Shown here: positions 36,016 to 44,951 of the stretch, one piece after another
How positions within the stretch are numbered: the stretch's first letter is position 1
How the letters are laid out: every line of letters starts with the position of its first letter
Assembly: GCA_046350255.1 (NCBI GenBank)
Contig: JAXMAV010000014.1
Span: forward strand, 181,554 to 245,553
DNA: 64,000 bases
Direction: 5' to 3'
From: CALDUY01 sp046350255
GTDB taxonomy: Bacteria; Planctomycetota; Planctomycetia; Gemmatales; Gemmataceae
The notes under the pieces: model-generated
Told to the model about the DNA's origin: nothing
The model's input: only the letters and a program-made list of their open reading frames with translations
The model's database searches: none
Translations under genes and position numbers: made by a program

Positions 36016-36146
36016 GGCGCGGTTCCTCCTCGTCAGTTGAAGCGTGGGCGTGTCAGGTGCTATTGTCCAGATCCAGCACCCAGCGACCAGCCCCGGAGAC
36101 GACTGCCGCCCCGGTTGGCTTACCAGGATGTCGCCCCAGGCTGGCT

Positions 36147-36893
36147 CTATATCACCTGATCGGGCTTGTCCTCGAACGCGACGTCGGGCAGTTCGAGGAC
36201 CGCCTTGCGCAACGCGTGCTCCCACTGGAACTGGATGCGCTGCAGGTCGGGATCCTTGGGGGTGAAGCGCCGGTAACGGCGGATGCTCAGGTCACCGGTG
36301 CGGTAAACCGCCAGGTCGATGGGTGGCCCGACCGTCACATTCGAGCGGATGGTCGAGTCGATCGAGATCAGGGCAAACTTCGCGCCTTCCTCGAGGGTGG
36401 TCTGTCGGAAGCGGACGCCCCGGTCGAGGATGGGTCGGCCGTACTTGCTCTCGCCGATCTGCAGGTAGGGTGAATCTTCGGTGGCCGACAGCGGGTTGCC
36501 CTGCGGGTAGATGAGGTAGAGGTTGGGCGCATCGTTGCCGATCTGCCCGCCCAGGATGAGGTGGACATTGAAGGTATAGTTGTCGCGTTCCAGCGCCTGG
36601 CGGTCGAGGTCGGCCACGCGGCGTACCTGTTCGCCCACCACGCGGGCGGCATCGTAGAACGTGGGAGCGCGAGCCAGGCCGGTGCCCTGGTCGAAGTCAC
36701 GGCGGAGGAGGGTAATAATCGATTGCGTCACCGAGAGGCTACCCGCGGTGAGAATGATGAACAGGCGTTCGCCTTCGCGGACGAAGAAGTGCATCTTCCG
36801 CGTGATGTTGACCATATCGACGCCAGCGTTGGTCCGCGAATCCGACGCCATCACCAGACCCTGGTGCGTCATGATGCCAAGGCAGTAAGTCAC
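36147..36893 (-). CDS. Anbu-type proteasome-related peptidase
   Basis: This 248-aa protein is of the N-terminal-nucleophile family related to HslV and proteasome beta subunits. The sequence after the start, TYCLGIMTHQGLVMASDSRT followed by NAGVD, matches the Anbu subgroup. Removal of the initiator Met would expose Thr as nucleophile. Two in-frame GTG codons exist: 36899 and 36893. The second is chosen because an AGAGGGA ribosome site lies about 8 nt upstream and because it puts Thr at position 2. Anbu often sits with ATP-grasp, alpha-E and transglutaminase genes; none is here. It is divergent from the TIGR02996-LRR gene. Confidence 0.88.
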   Translation of the reverse strand: MTYCLGIMTHQGLVMASDSRTNAGVDMVNITRKMHFFVREGERLFIILTAGSLSVTQSIITLLRRDFDQGTGLARAPTFYDAARVVGEQVRRVADLDRQALERDNYTFNVHLILGGQIGNDAPNLYLIYPQGNPLSATEDSPYLQIGESKYGRPILDRGVRFRQTTLEEGAKFALISIDSTIRSNVTVGPPIDLAVYRTGDLSIRRYRRFTPKDPDLQRIQFQWEHALRKAVLELPDVAFEDKPDQVI

Positions 36894-36985
36894 GTCCACT
36901 TCCCTCTCGAATCCCGCGGGGTATGCTGAATCATCGTAGCATCTTCCTGCGGCAGAATGAAGTCGCCCCCCGACTGACTGGCATC

Positions 36986-38122
36986 ATGACGGAAAAGGAA
37001 GCATTCCTGGCCGACATCGTGGAACACCCCGACGAGGATGCCCCGCGCCTGGTCTTTGCTGACTGGTTGGAAGACCACGACGAGGCCGAATTCGCCGAGT
37101 TCATCCGCGTGCAGTGCGCCCTGGCCCGCGAGAAGCCGAACCATCCTCGCCGGGCTGCCTGGCTGGCGCGCGAAACCGAGTTACACGGGCATGCCGTCGC
37201 CTGGCTGGGCCGCACCTTTGAACGCTGCGATCGCATCTTTTTCCGGCGTGGCTTCGTCGAGTCGATCCACATCCGCACCGAATTCCTCCTCGAACATTGC
37301 GCCACACTGTTTGATCGCCACCCCATCCGGATGCTGCGCCTGCTCTGGCTGGGAGCCGAGCAGCTCTCAGCGCTGGCGTCGCTGCCCCAGCTGCAGCGCC
37401 TGGCCGTCCTCATCGCGCCGGGCAGCTTTCGTCACGCCGGCTGCGAGCAGCTGCTGCACTCGCCTCACCTGCATCGGCTGCGCGGCCTGGCCCTGAACGA
37501 CACCCCCATCGGCGTCCGTGGCCTGCAGATGCTGCTCGATTCCCCCTCGCTGACCGGACTCACCCATCTGCACCTGGGCGCCTCGCGCATCGGCGAGGAT
37601 GGCATCCAAATGCTGGCCTCTTCGTCGAACTGCCAGCGGCTGGTCGCCCTGGACGTGCGCGGCAACCGCCTGGGGATCAATGCCATCCGGGCGCTCGATC
37701 ACTCGCCGTACCTGACCAACCTGCGTCGCCTGGGGTGGTGGTATAACCGGCTGGGCGACGAGGGGCTGGCCGAGTTCCTTGACCTGCCGTTGTTCACCCA
37801 GCTCGAGCATCTCAGCCTGGGTAACAACCACATCACCCGGATCGGGCTGGAACGCCTGGCCGCCACGCCCGCGCTGGTGGGGTTGCGCACACTCTGGCTG
37901 GGAGTCGATCGCTACGACGCCGTCGGCATTCTGGCCCTGGTCCACTCGAAGCATCTTCACCCGCAGGCGCGGATCGGAGTCTGGCTGACCGAGCCAATCG
38001 CCGAGGAGGTCAAAACCGAGGCCCGCGCACGGCTGGGCGATCGCATCAGCTTCGACATGCCCGGCGAGGCCTGGGACGGTGACCCGACAGTCAGCTGGCC
38101 ACTGTGGCAGACGACGCGCTGA
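36986..38122 (+). CDS. TIGR02996-domain leucine-rich-repeat protein
   Basis: This is a 378-aa protein. The N-terminus (EAFLADIVEHPDEDAPRLVF, then ADWLED) is the TIGR02996 'repeat-companion' domain, which is expanded in Gemmata-like planctomycetes. It is followed by about eight leucine-rich repeats of the ribonuclease-inhibitor type, such as 'GLTHLHLGASRIGEDGIQML' and 'QLEHLSLGNNHITRIGLERL'. There is no signal peptide, so it is probably cytoplasmic and interaction-mediating. The ATG at 36986 begins the domain directly; a longer in-frame ATG at 36923 is less likely. Its stop is 1 bp from the stop of the converging kinase gene. Confidence 0.88.
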   Translation: MTEKEAFLADIVEHPDEDAPRLVFADWLEDHDEAEFAEFIRVQCALAREKPNHPRRAAWLARETELHGHAVAWLGRTFERCDRIFFRRGFVESIHIRTEFLLEHCATLFDRHPIRMLRLLWLGAEQLSALASLPQLQRLAVLIAPGSFRHAGCEQLLHSPHLHRLRGLALNDTPIGVRGLQMLLDSPSLTGLTHLHLGASRIGEDGIQMLASSSNCQRLVALDVRGNRLGINAIRALDHSPYLTNLRRLGWWYNRLGDEGLAEFLDLPLFTQLEHLSLGNNHITRIGLERLAATPALVGLRTLWLGVDRYDAVGILALVHSKHLHPQARIGVWLTEPIAEEVKTEARARLGDRISFDMPGEAWDGDPTVSWPLWQTTR

Positions 38123-38123
38123 G

Positions 38124-41100
38124 CTAACGCGGCGTGCCGGGATACCATAGTCTCGCTATCTGGCCGGTGCCCACGGTAAGAAGAAAGCGGTCGCCGTCGG
38201 CCAGCGCGGCGAAGCAGGCGCCGCCTCGATGTCCGGGCAGCGACAGGCGCTCCTGCCCGCTGGGTAGATCCCAGAGCTTGACACCCTCGGCCGCACCGGC
38301 CAGCAGCAGTGACTGGGCATCGCGCGAGAGGGCCAGGTGCGTCACCTCCTTGATGCCGGCAGCGAGCCGGGCGCGCAACTCGCCCACCTGCACCTCGAAC
38401 AACTCGACCCGGTCGCCGTGCCCCGCTACCACCGCCACGCCGTGCCGCGCGCTCAGCGCCAGGGTGCGCGGCTGGACGCCGAGTTCCAGCTGATGCAGCA
38501 GCCCGCCCGAGGCCGCCTCCCACACCAATAGTGTGCCCTTGCCCGGTCCGCCGTCGCAGGCAGCCACCAGCAGTGCGCCTTCCCAGGCCACCACGCAGTG
38601 CGCCTGGGCGGGCGTCTCCAGCGTTCCCGCTGCAGTGCCGGTGTGCACGTCCCACAGGCGGACAGGGCTGCCGGTGCCGGCCGAGGCCAGGCGGCGTCCG
38701 TCGGGGCTGAACACCAGGCTGGCTACCTCGCCCTGATGGCCGCGTAGCGCCTGCAACAACCGCCCGGTGGACACATCCCAGACGAGCAACTCGGCAGGCT
38801 CGCCGGGATGTCCTGCTGCCCCGGCCACGAGTCGGCCATCGCCACTCAGCGCGAACGCTTGCATCGGTCGGCCCTGGGCGCGGAGCGTCTGCAGCGGCTG
38901 GCCGGTCTCGGCCTCGGTGAGCACGACTTCGGTCGCCGGCCCGGTCATCGCATCGCCCCGGCTCAGCCAGGCCAGCACGCGCCCGGAACGATCCAGCGCC
39001 ACCGAGGCGGGCCCACCCACCTGGCCGCGCAGGCGCAGCTGGGTCCGGCGCGGAGGGTAATCCCAGACTCGCAGCGTGCGGTCGAGCCCCGCGGTGGCCA
39101 GGGTGGCGCCATCCGCCGCGAAGACCACCGCCGTGGACCCGCCGAGGTGGCCACGCATCGGCTCCTGCTCGCGGCCGGTTTCCACGTCGAGCAGACGAAG
39201 ATCGGGCCCGGCATCGTCAGCATCACGGGGCAGGGTGGCCAGGATGGCAGTTGGGGCGGTCGGATGCATCGCCAGGGCCGCCACCGGACGCGTGACCAGG
39301 CTGGCCAGCTCCGTTTCGCGAAGGACATCCCAGACGCGCACCGCGCCGTCGCGTCCACCGCTGACCAGCCGGTTACCGTCTGGGGTGAAGGCCAGGCCGG
39401 ACACCGGCGCCACATGACCGCGCAGCGGCTTGCCCGCCTTGCCCGTGCGCTCGTCCCAGATCCACACCTGATGATCGTTCCCTGCGGCAGCGACCAGGCG
39501 GCCATCCGGGCTGAATGCCAGGCCGGTGAGCGGGTGCATCTCACCGCGCAGGGCCCGCCGCTGCCGGCGCGTGCGGGCATCCCACAGCGTGACCTGGGCC
39601 GTGCGCTGGCCAGCGGCGACCGCCAGCGTGCGCCCATCACGATGCCATGCCAGCGCGCCGACCCGGCCGCTCAGCGTCAGGCTGCCGCGCAAGACGCCAG
39701 ACGGCATCTCCCACAACATTACCTGTCCGGAAGCGGTTCCGGCCGCCAGCAGCAGCCCATCGGCGCTGAACGCCAGGGAGGTGACGGCCGAATCTACGGG
39801 GCCGAGTGTGGAGGTCTCCTGCCCGGACGAGAGGTCCCACAGCTGCACCTTGCCCTGGGCATCGCCCGAGGCGAGCAGTTGGCCCCGGGGATAGCGTGCC
39901 AGCGCGGTTACCTCGGCCGTGGGCACCGGCAGCGCCAGGCGGAAGCGATGGCACTGGCCATGCAGGAGACGCCAGCTCAGGCAGCGCAGATCGGGCGGGC
40001 AGGCCTCGCGATCTTCGAGCATGCGCAGCGCCTGCACCGGGTCGCTCTCCCAGACGGAGCCGACGCGGAGCAGCTGGGCGGTGTATAGCAGGCGCCGCGT
40101 GTGGCGGAGCTGGCCGTCGAGCTGATCGGCCTGGCGGCGCGCCAGGTCGCGCTGCTGGCGCAGCATCTGGTTGACCACGATGCCCGCCACCAGGAAGCCC
40201 GAGGCAGTGATCAGCGAGACGAGCAACAGCAGGGCCAGGGCCGGGCGGCGTCTCGCCCATTTCCACGACCGTTCGAGCAAACCCACGGGGCGAGCGCGGA
40301 TCGGCTCGCCGGTCTGGAAGCGACGCAGATCCTCCGCCAGGTCGCGCGCCGTGGCGTAGCGGCGTTCGGGGCTCTTGTGCAGGCATTTCAGCGCGATCAC
40401 GTCCAGGTCGCGCGGCAGACGCGGCTGCAACTGCGACGGCGGCACGGGATCCTGATGACGCACCTGCTCGAGGGTACCCAGGACGGTTTCACCCAGAAAC
40501 GGCGGTCGCCCCGTGAGACACTCGTAGAGGATCGCCCCCAGCGCGTAGACATCCGTGGCAGGCCCCACCTCGACGTTTGGCTTGCCCGTCTGCTCTGGGG
40601 CCATGTAGCTGGGCGTGCCCAGGATGTCGTTGGTGGCGGTGAGATGCTGGGTCGACTCGATCAGCTTGGCCAGGCCAAAGTCGCCGATCTTGGGCACGCA
40701 GGTGCGCAAGGGTTCGTCGGGGCCGGCGGAAAGCAGCACGTTCGAGGGTTTGAGATCGCGATGGATGACGCCGCGGCCGTGGGCGTAAGCCATGGCCCAG
40801 GCCAGCGTCTCGACCAGGCGGGCACACTCGCGCGGCGGCTGCGGCTTGCCGGCCAGCTTCTGCGCCAGGTTGCCGCCCTCGACATATTCCAGCACCAGGG
40901 CAGTGCGACCCTCCAACTCCTTGACCTCGAAGACCTGGACAATGTTGGGATGATGCAGGCGCGAGGCCGCCGCCGCCTCGGTGGCTACGCGCGCGGCCGG
41001 GACGTCCGCGGCCAGCAACTTGATCGCCACGGGTCGTTGATTGGCTCGCTGCCAGCCGCGGTAGACCACCCCCATCGCACCGTGGCCCAGTTCGTCCAGC

Positions 41101-41462
41101 ACATCGCAGCCTTCCAGACGCGGCAGGGCCACGGTGGTACGTGCCGCGGCGGCCTGGTGGTCGATGGTCGAACCCTGGCTACCCATCAGCTCGCTTCGGC
41201 CCAGGGCGGCCTCGACCTCGAACTGGGCGCGCAGCGGCCCAGCCAGGTCGGGAAATCGGTGCAGGTAGCTCTCCGGATCGACCGTCTCGCCCGATTCCTC
41301 GCGCAGCACCATCTCGTTGTAAATCAGATCGAGCACCGCCTCGGCATCGCCTCGAAGCAGATGATGGCGGGCGAGGTAATCCTCGACGGAAGGCCGCTGA
41401 CCCCGTTGCCAGGCCTCGCGCTGGGCCAGCAACAGCTCGATGACCGCGGGGCGATCACTCAT
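38124..41462 (-). CDS. membrane Ser/Thr protein kinase with WD40 repeats
   Basis: This 1112-aa protein combines four parts. First is an N-terminal region of about 125 residues common to planctomycete kinases (VIELLLAQREAWQRGQRPSV, then DYL). Next comes a complete Hanks-type kinase domain (GHGAMGVVYRG, VAIKLL, HRDLKPSNVLL, DFGLAKL, YMAPEQ; about residues 140-400). A transmembrane helix follows (ALLLLVSLITASGFLVAGIV, about 435). Last is a C-terminal set of WD40 repeats (for example GKPLRGHVAPVSGLAFTPDG). It most likely senses or scaffolds on the far side of the membrane. It overlaps the upstream ECF sigma gene by 8 nt, so the pair is an operon, a known planctomycete association. Confidence 0.92.
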   Translation of the reverse strand: MSDRPAVIELLLAQREAWQRGQRPSVEDYLARHHLLRGDAEAVLDLIYNEMVLREESGETVDPESYLHRFPDLAGPLRAQFEVEAALGRSELMGSQGSTIDHQAAAARTTVALPRLEGCDVLDELGHGAMGVVYRGWQRANQRPVAIKLLAADVPAARVATEAAAASRLHHPNIVQVFEVKELEGRTALVLEYVEGGNLAQKLAGKPQPPRECARLVETLAWAMAYAHGRGVIHRDLKPSNVLLSAGPDEPLRTCVPKIGDFGLAKLIESTQHLTATNDILGTPSYMAPEQTGKPNVEVGPATDVYALGAILYECLTGRPPFLGETVLGTLEQVRHQDPVPPSQLQPRLPRDLDVIALKCLHKSPERRYATARDLAEDLRRFQTGEPIRARPVGLLERSWKWARRRPALALLLLVSLITASGFLVAGIVVNQMLRQQRDLARRQADQLDGQLRHTRRLLYTAQLLRVGSVWESDPVQALRMLEDREACPPDLRCLSWRLLHGQCHRFRLALPVPTAEVTALARYPRGQLLASGDAQGKVQLWDLSSGQETSTLGPVDSAVTSLAFSADGLLLAAGTASGQVMLWEMPSGVLRGSLTLSGRVGALAWHRDGRTLAVAAGQRTAQVTLWDARTRRQRRALRGEMHPLTGLAFSPDGRLVAAAGNDHQVWIWDERTGKAGKPLRGHVAPVSGLAFTPDGNRLVSGGRDGAVRVWDVLRETELASLVTRPVAALAMHPTAPTAILATLPRDADDAGPDLRLLDVETGREQEPMRGHLGGSTAVVFAADGATLATAGLDRTLRVWDYPPRRTQLRLRGQVGGPASVALDRSGRVLAWLSRGDAMTGPATEVVLTEAETGQPLQTLRAQGRPMQAFALSGDGRLVAGAAGHPGEPAELLVWDVSTGRLLQALRGHQGEVASLVFSPDGRRLASAGTGSPVRLWDVHTGTAAGTLETPAQAHCVVAWEGALLVAACDGGPGKGTLLVWEAASGGLLHQLELGVQPRTLALSARHGVAVVAGHGDRVELFEVQVGELRARLAAGIKEVTHLALSRDAQSLLLAGAAEGVKLWDLPSGQERLSLPGHRGGACFAALADGDRFLLTVGTGQIARLWYPGTPR

Positions 41463-42045
41463 CCTCCGCCTCCGCGAGGCCAACCTGCCGGCTAACCCGG
41501 GCAAGGGCGCGGTGCAGTTTTTGCCGCAGGGCCGCGGCATTTCCGCCGACCTGCTGGGCGATGGTGAGCCAGTCGTGACCCTGATTGCGCAGCTCGACCA
41601 GCTGGCGTTCCTCGGGAGTGAGCCGGCGCTGGACCTCGCGCAGCAGTTCGCGCGACTCGACCTGCTGCGAGGGACCGGGCGTCGTGGCAGGAACGTCGTG
41701 ATCGCCCACGTCGCCGGTCGCCAGGGGTTGTGTGCGCCGTGCCGCGTGCTGGTGCCGGGCCTGGTTGAGCAGTTTGTTGCGCGCCATGGTGGTAAGCAGG
41801 CGCAACAGGTGGTCTGGCGTTTCGAGGTCGTACTGCCCCGAGGCGACGCGGACGAAGAAGCTGAGCAGGACCGACTGGCACACGTCCATCGAGTCGAAGG
41901 TGCGACGCAGGTGAGGGTCGGTCAGACGGAAGCGAACGGCGCGGCGGATGGCGGGTTCGTAGCGGCGAACGAGATCGGCGGCCGCCTGCTCGTCGCCCCG
42001 GCGCACGCGTCCAATCAGGTCGAGAAAATCGGACTCCGGCCCCAT
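41455..42045 (-). CDS. ECF-family sigma factor linked to Ser/Thr kinase
   Basis: This 196-aa sigma factor has region 2 (FDSMDVCQSVLLSFFVRVAS, about residues 50-70) and region 4 (LTPEERQLVELRNQGHDWLT followed by IAQQVGGNAAALRQKLHRAL). It matches the planctomycete group that sits next to Ser/Thr kinases. The gene is first in the operon and its stop lies 8 nt inside the kinase coding region. Kinase control of the sigma factor, in place of an anti-sigma factor, is the usual hypothesis. The gap of 79 bp upstream holds the likely promoter. Confidence 0.92.
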   Translation of the reverse strand: MGPESDFLDLIGRVRRGDEQAAADLVRRYEPAIRRAVRFRLTDPHLRRTFDSMDVCQSVLLSFFVRVASGQYDLETPDHLLRLLTTMARNKLLNQARHQHAARRTQPLATGDVGDHDVPATTPGPSQQVESRELLREVQRRLTPEERQLVELRNQGHDWLTIAQQVGGNAAALRQKLHRALARVSRQVGLAEAEDE

Positions 42046-42124
42046 GAAATGCCCTCCGCGCGGGAGATCGCTATTGTAGAACGATCGACCGCGCGGAGTC
42101 CATCACCGGAGTGTAACGATCCGG

Positions 42125-42949
42125 TTACTTCTTCTCGAGATCTTCCAGACGGACGCCCAGCGTCTTCAGGGCTGGCAGATGCTTGGCCTTCGACTCGTCG
42201 TCGAGGGGGTTACCCGCGAGGTAGAGGCGGAGGTAGGGCGCGAACCGCTTGGCGCCATCGGCATCGGTCTTGAGCCACTTGAGCAGCGGGGTCAGCGAGG
42301 CCACCTTGTTCTTGTCGAGCAACAGCAGGCTCAGCTCGGTCTGAGTGGTCAGTGGAGCGACGTCGGCGATCTGGTTGCCGGTCAACTCGAGCGTCATGAG
42401 ACGGTTAACCTTGGCGAGCGGCTTCAGGTCGGTGATCTGGTTGTTGCCCAGGTTCAGCGAGGCGAGTTTGGTGAGATCGGCCAGCGGAGCGATGTCCTTG
42501 ACCTGGTTGCCGGTCAGGTAGAGCGACTGCAGGGCGGTGAGCTTGGCGAGCGGCTTGAGGTCGGCCACCTTGTTGCCGGTCAGCTCGAGATACTGCAACT
42601 TGGCCAGACCAGCCAGCGGAGCGATATCGACGATCTGGTTGCCGGCCAGGTCGAGCGACTGCAGGATCGGCAGATCCTTGAGCGCGGCCACGCTGGTGAT
42701 CTTGTTGTTGGCCGCCTTCAGCTCGGCGAGGCCCTTGCACTTCTCCAGGCCGGTCAGGTCGGTGATCCCCTTGCCGGTGACGTGGAGGACGGAAAGCTTG
42801 GCGAGGTCATCGTCCTTGAAATCCGGCTTGGGCAGGCGCAGGGCGGCCTGGACGGATTCCTCGAGCTTCTTGTCCTTGAAGGGACTGGCCGCCGGGGCTT
42901 GCTGAACGAGCCCCAGCACCAGCGTCAGGAGGGAAAGGAGTCGGATCAT
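42125..42949 (-). CDS. secreted leucine-rich-repeat protein (internalin-like)
   Basis: This 274-aa protein has a signal peptide (MIRLLSLLTLVLGLVQQAPA) and about seven 22-residue repeats of the pattern 'L.SL.L.GN.I.DI.PLA.L', for example LQSLDLAGNQIVDIAPLAGL and LASLNLGNNQITDLKPLAKV. This is the internalin/SDS22-like LRR class. It is probably a periplasmic or surface binding protein. It lies between the sigma-kinase operon and the methyltransferase on the same strand, 57 bp downstream of the latter. Confidence 0.9.
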   Translation of the reverse strand: MIRLLSLLTLVLGLVQQAPAASPFKDKKLEESVQAALRLPKPDFKDDDLAKLSVLHVTGKGITDLTGLEKCKGLAELKAANNKITSVAALKDLPILQSLDLAGNQIVDIAPLAGLAKLQYLELTGNKVADLKPLAKLTALQSLYLTGNQVKDIAPLADLTKLASLNLGNNQITDLKPLAKVNRLMTLELTGNQIADVAPLTTQTELSLLLLDKNKVASLTPLLKWLKTDADGAKRFAPYLRLYLAGNPLDDESKAKHLPALKTLGVRLEDLEKK

Positions 42950-43006
42950 GCGAGTACCTCTTGAGGCGTTGGCAGGAGGGCGACGGGAGGGTGGGAAAGA
43001 GCACGA

Positions 43007-43618
43007 TTACCGGGTATAGCGGGTGAAGGTGGCCAGCCAGGCGCGGGCCCCGTCGGGATGGCGGTTGGATTCGTAGCGCGCCTCGGCGATCTCCTCGACC
43101 AACCAACCTTTCATGTTGAACTGGTCGACCAGTTCGCGCTCGCCGATGCGACGAGGGCCGTCGGTGCCCGGCTCCTGGTCGCTGAAACAGAGCAAATGCA
43201 GCGTGCCCCGGTTCTTCGTAACCGCGGCCAGGCCCTGGACATAGCGAGCGCGGTCGGCATCGGAGAACACATGGAACACCCCACAATCGAGGACGGTGTC
43301 GTAGGTGGCGCCATGCTTTTCCAGGTCGAGCACATCGGCGACCAGGAAGCGGATGGCCAGGCCGCGTTCGCTGGCCTTGGCCTGGGCCCGGGCGATGGCA
43401 GCGGGAACGCGATCGAGGCCCACTACCTGGAGGTTTTTGCTGGCCAGGAACAGGGCATTATCGCCCGAGCCGCAACCCACGTCCAGCACCTGGCCGCGGA
43501 AACCGCCGCGCTCGAACAGGCGTACGATGTCCTCCTGCGGGCGACCGATTTCCCACGCGGCGGTCCCGGTGTAGGCGGCATCAAAGAACTCGGGGGGAAC
43601 GCCCTGGCTGTCGCTCAT
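43007..43618 (-). CDS. class I SAM-dependent methyltransferase
   Basis: This 203-aa protein carries the Rossmann SAM-binding motif I (VLDVGCGSGDNALFLA, about residues 48-63), a following acidic motif (VVGLDRVPAAIARAQ) and motif II-like VLDCGVFHVF. It resembles small thiopurine-like or ubiE-like methyltransferases of unknown acceptor. The start at 43618 (MSDSQGVPPEFFDAAY) is chosen because family members begin near this point; the frame is open further upstream to 43744. The substrate is unknown. Confidence 0.85.
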   Translation of the reverse strand: MSDSQGVPPEFFDAAYTGTAAWEIGRPQEDIVRLFERGGFRGQVLDVGCGSGDNALFLASKNLQVVGLDRVPAAIARAQAKASERGLAIRFLVADVLDLEKHGATYDTVLDCGVFHVFSDADRARYVQGLAAVTKNRGTLHLLCFSDQEPGTDGPRRIGERELVDQFNMKGWLVEEIAEARYESNRHPDGARAWLATFTRYTR

Positions 43619-43755
43619 CGCGCGGTTCCTCATCAGAAAGGGCCACGGAGGTTCACGGTAGCCCATCACCCCGCCCGGGGCAAGACTCCACATCGCCGGG
43701 AGTTTCGCTATGCTGGAGAAGTGAAGGATCCAACTCTCTCTCAAGGAGATGAACC

Positions 43756-44364
43756 ATGCAGCGTATGCTTCTTCCGTTCGTGGCGGCCGTCGCCCTGACC
43801 TGGACCAGCCTGGCCGGCGCCGCCAACCCAGTGGTGGTGTTCAAGACCTCGGCTGGCACCATCAAGGTGGAACTGTTCGAGGACAAGGCGCCGGGGACGG
43901 TGAAGAACTTCGTCAAGTACGTCGAGGACAAGCACTACGACGGCACCACCTTCCACCGGGTCATCGGCAACTTCATGATCCAGGGCGGTGGTTTCGAGAA
44001 GGGCTTCAACAAGGCGCGCAACCTCGATGAGGCGGCCGGCAAGGAGAAGAAGACCCGCGCCCCGATCAAGAACGAGTCGAACAACGGCCTGTCGAACAAG
44101 AAGTACACCCTGGCCATGGCCCGCACCAGCCGGCCCGACAGCGCCACCGCTCAGTTCTTCATCAACGTCAAGGATAACGACTTCCTCGACCGGGCCAACG
44201 CCCGCGACAGTGTCGGCTACTGTGTCTTCGGCAAGGTCATCGATGGCACCGACATCGTGGACAAGATCAAGGGCGTCGCTACCAAGACCCTCGTCGAGGG
44301 CATCTTCGAGGACGTCCCTGAAACCGAAGTGGTCATCGAGTCGGCCACCATCGAGAAGAAGTAA
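43756..44364 (+). CDS. secreted cyclophilin-type peptidyl-prolyl isomerase
   Basis: This 202-aa protein has a signal peptide (MLLPFVAAVALTWTSLAGAA) and a cyclophilin domain with the active-site segments TTFHRVIGNFMIQGGGF, LAMARTS and TAQFFINV. It should catalyse proline isomerisation during folding of exported proteins. AAGGAG precedes the ATG. A second cyclophilin without signal peptide follows after 69 bp, giving an exported/cytosolic pair that probably arose by duplication. Confidence 0.95.
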   Translation: MQRMLLPFVAAVALTWTSLAGAANPVVVFKTSAGTIKVELFEDKAPGTVKNFVKYVEDKHYDGTTFHRVIGNFMIQGGGFEKGFNKARNLDEAAGKEKKTRAPIKNESNNGLSNKKYTLAMARTSRPDSATAQFFINVKDNDFLDRANARDSVGYCVFGKVIDGTDIVDKIKGVATKTLVEGIFEDVPETEVVIESATIEKK

Positions 44365-44377
44365 CCCCCCCGAACCT

Positions 44378-44419
44378 GCCCGCGGGTTGGCGTTCCCACG
44401 CCCCCGCGGGCGGCCTTTT
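44378..44419 (+). terminator. intrinsic terminator between the two cyclophilin genes
   Basis: GCCCGCGGG (44378-44386) and CCCGCGGGC (44403-44411) form a perfect 9-bp stem, followed after 4 nt by TTTT at 44416-44419. It lies 13 bp after the first cyclophilin stop. It may end or attenuate the upstream message before the second cyclophilin. Confidence 0.65.
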
Positions 44420-44433
44420 ACCTGGAGACACTC

Positions 44434-44922
44434 ATGCCGCAGACGCGCGTGCTCATGCAGACCTCGCTGGGCGATATCACCATCGAACTGGACGGCGACA
44501 AGGCGCCGCTCTCGACGGCCAACTTCCTCGCCTACGTGGACGACAAGCACTACGACAACACCATCTTCCATCGCGTGATCAAGGACTTCATGATCCAGGG
44601 CGGTGGCTTCGAGGCGGGGATGCGCCAGAAGAGCACCAAGGCGCCGATCAAGAATGAGTCGGGCAACGGCCTGTCAAACGTGCGCGGCTCCATCGCCATG
44701 GCACGCACCTCGGACCTCAACAGCGCCACCGCGCAGTTCTACATCAACACCGTGGACAACGCCCGGCACCTCGACTCGGCCAGGTACGCGGTCTTCGGCC
44801 GGGTGGTAGACGGCATGGACGTGGTGGACAAGATCCGCTCCGTGAAGACCACCAACCGCGGCGGGCACGGCGACGTGCCTGTCGATGACGTCGTCATCAC
44901 CTCGGTCCGTCGCGCGGAGTGA
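44434..44922 (+). CDS. cytosolic cyclophilin-type peptidyl-prolyl isomerase
   Basis: This 162-aa cyclophilin has no signal peptide. The active-site elements IFHRVIKDFMIQGGGF, IAMARTSD and TAQFYINTVD are intact. It is the cytoplasmic counterpart of the exported cyclophilin just upstream and aligns with it along its whole length. It is followed after 29 bp by a WD40 gene on the same strand. Confidence 0.95.
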   Translation: MPQTRVLMQTSLGDITIELDGDKAPLSTANFLAYVDDKHYDNTIFHRVIKDFMIQGGGFEAGMRQKSTKAPIKNESGNGLSNVRGSIAMARTSDLNSATAQFYINTVDNARHLDSARYAVFGRVVDGMDVVDKIRSVKTTNRGGHGDVPVDDVVITSVRRAE

Positions 44923-44951
44923 TCCCTCAGTCCTCGTCTGGAGAATCTGCC

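Noticed and set aside
38808..41495. Long plus-strand frames opposite the kinase-WD40 gene
   Set aside because: Composition typical of antisense to repeats; no motif; the kinase signatures on the minus strand are decisive.
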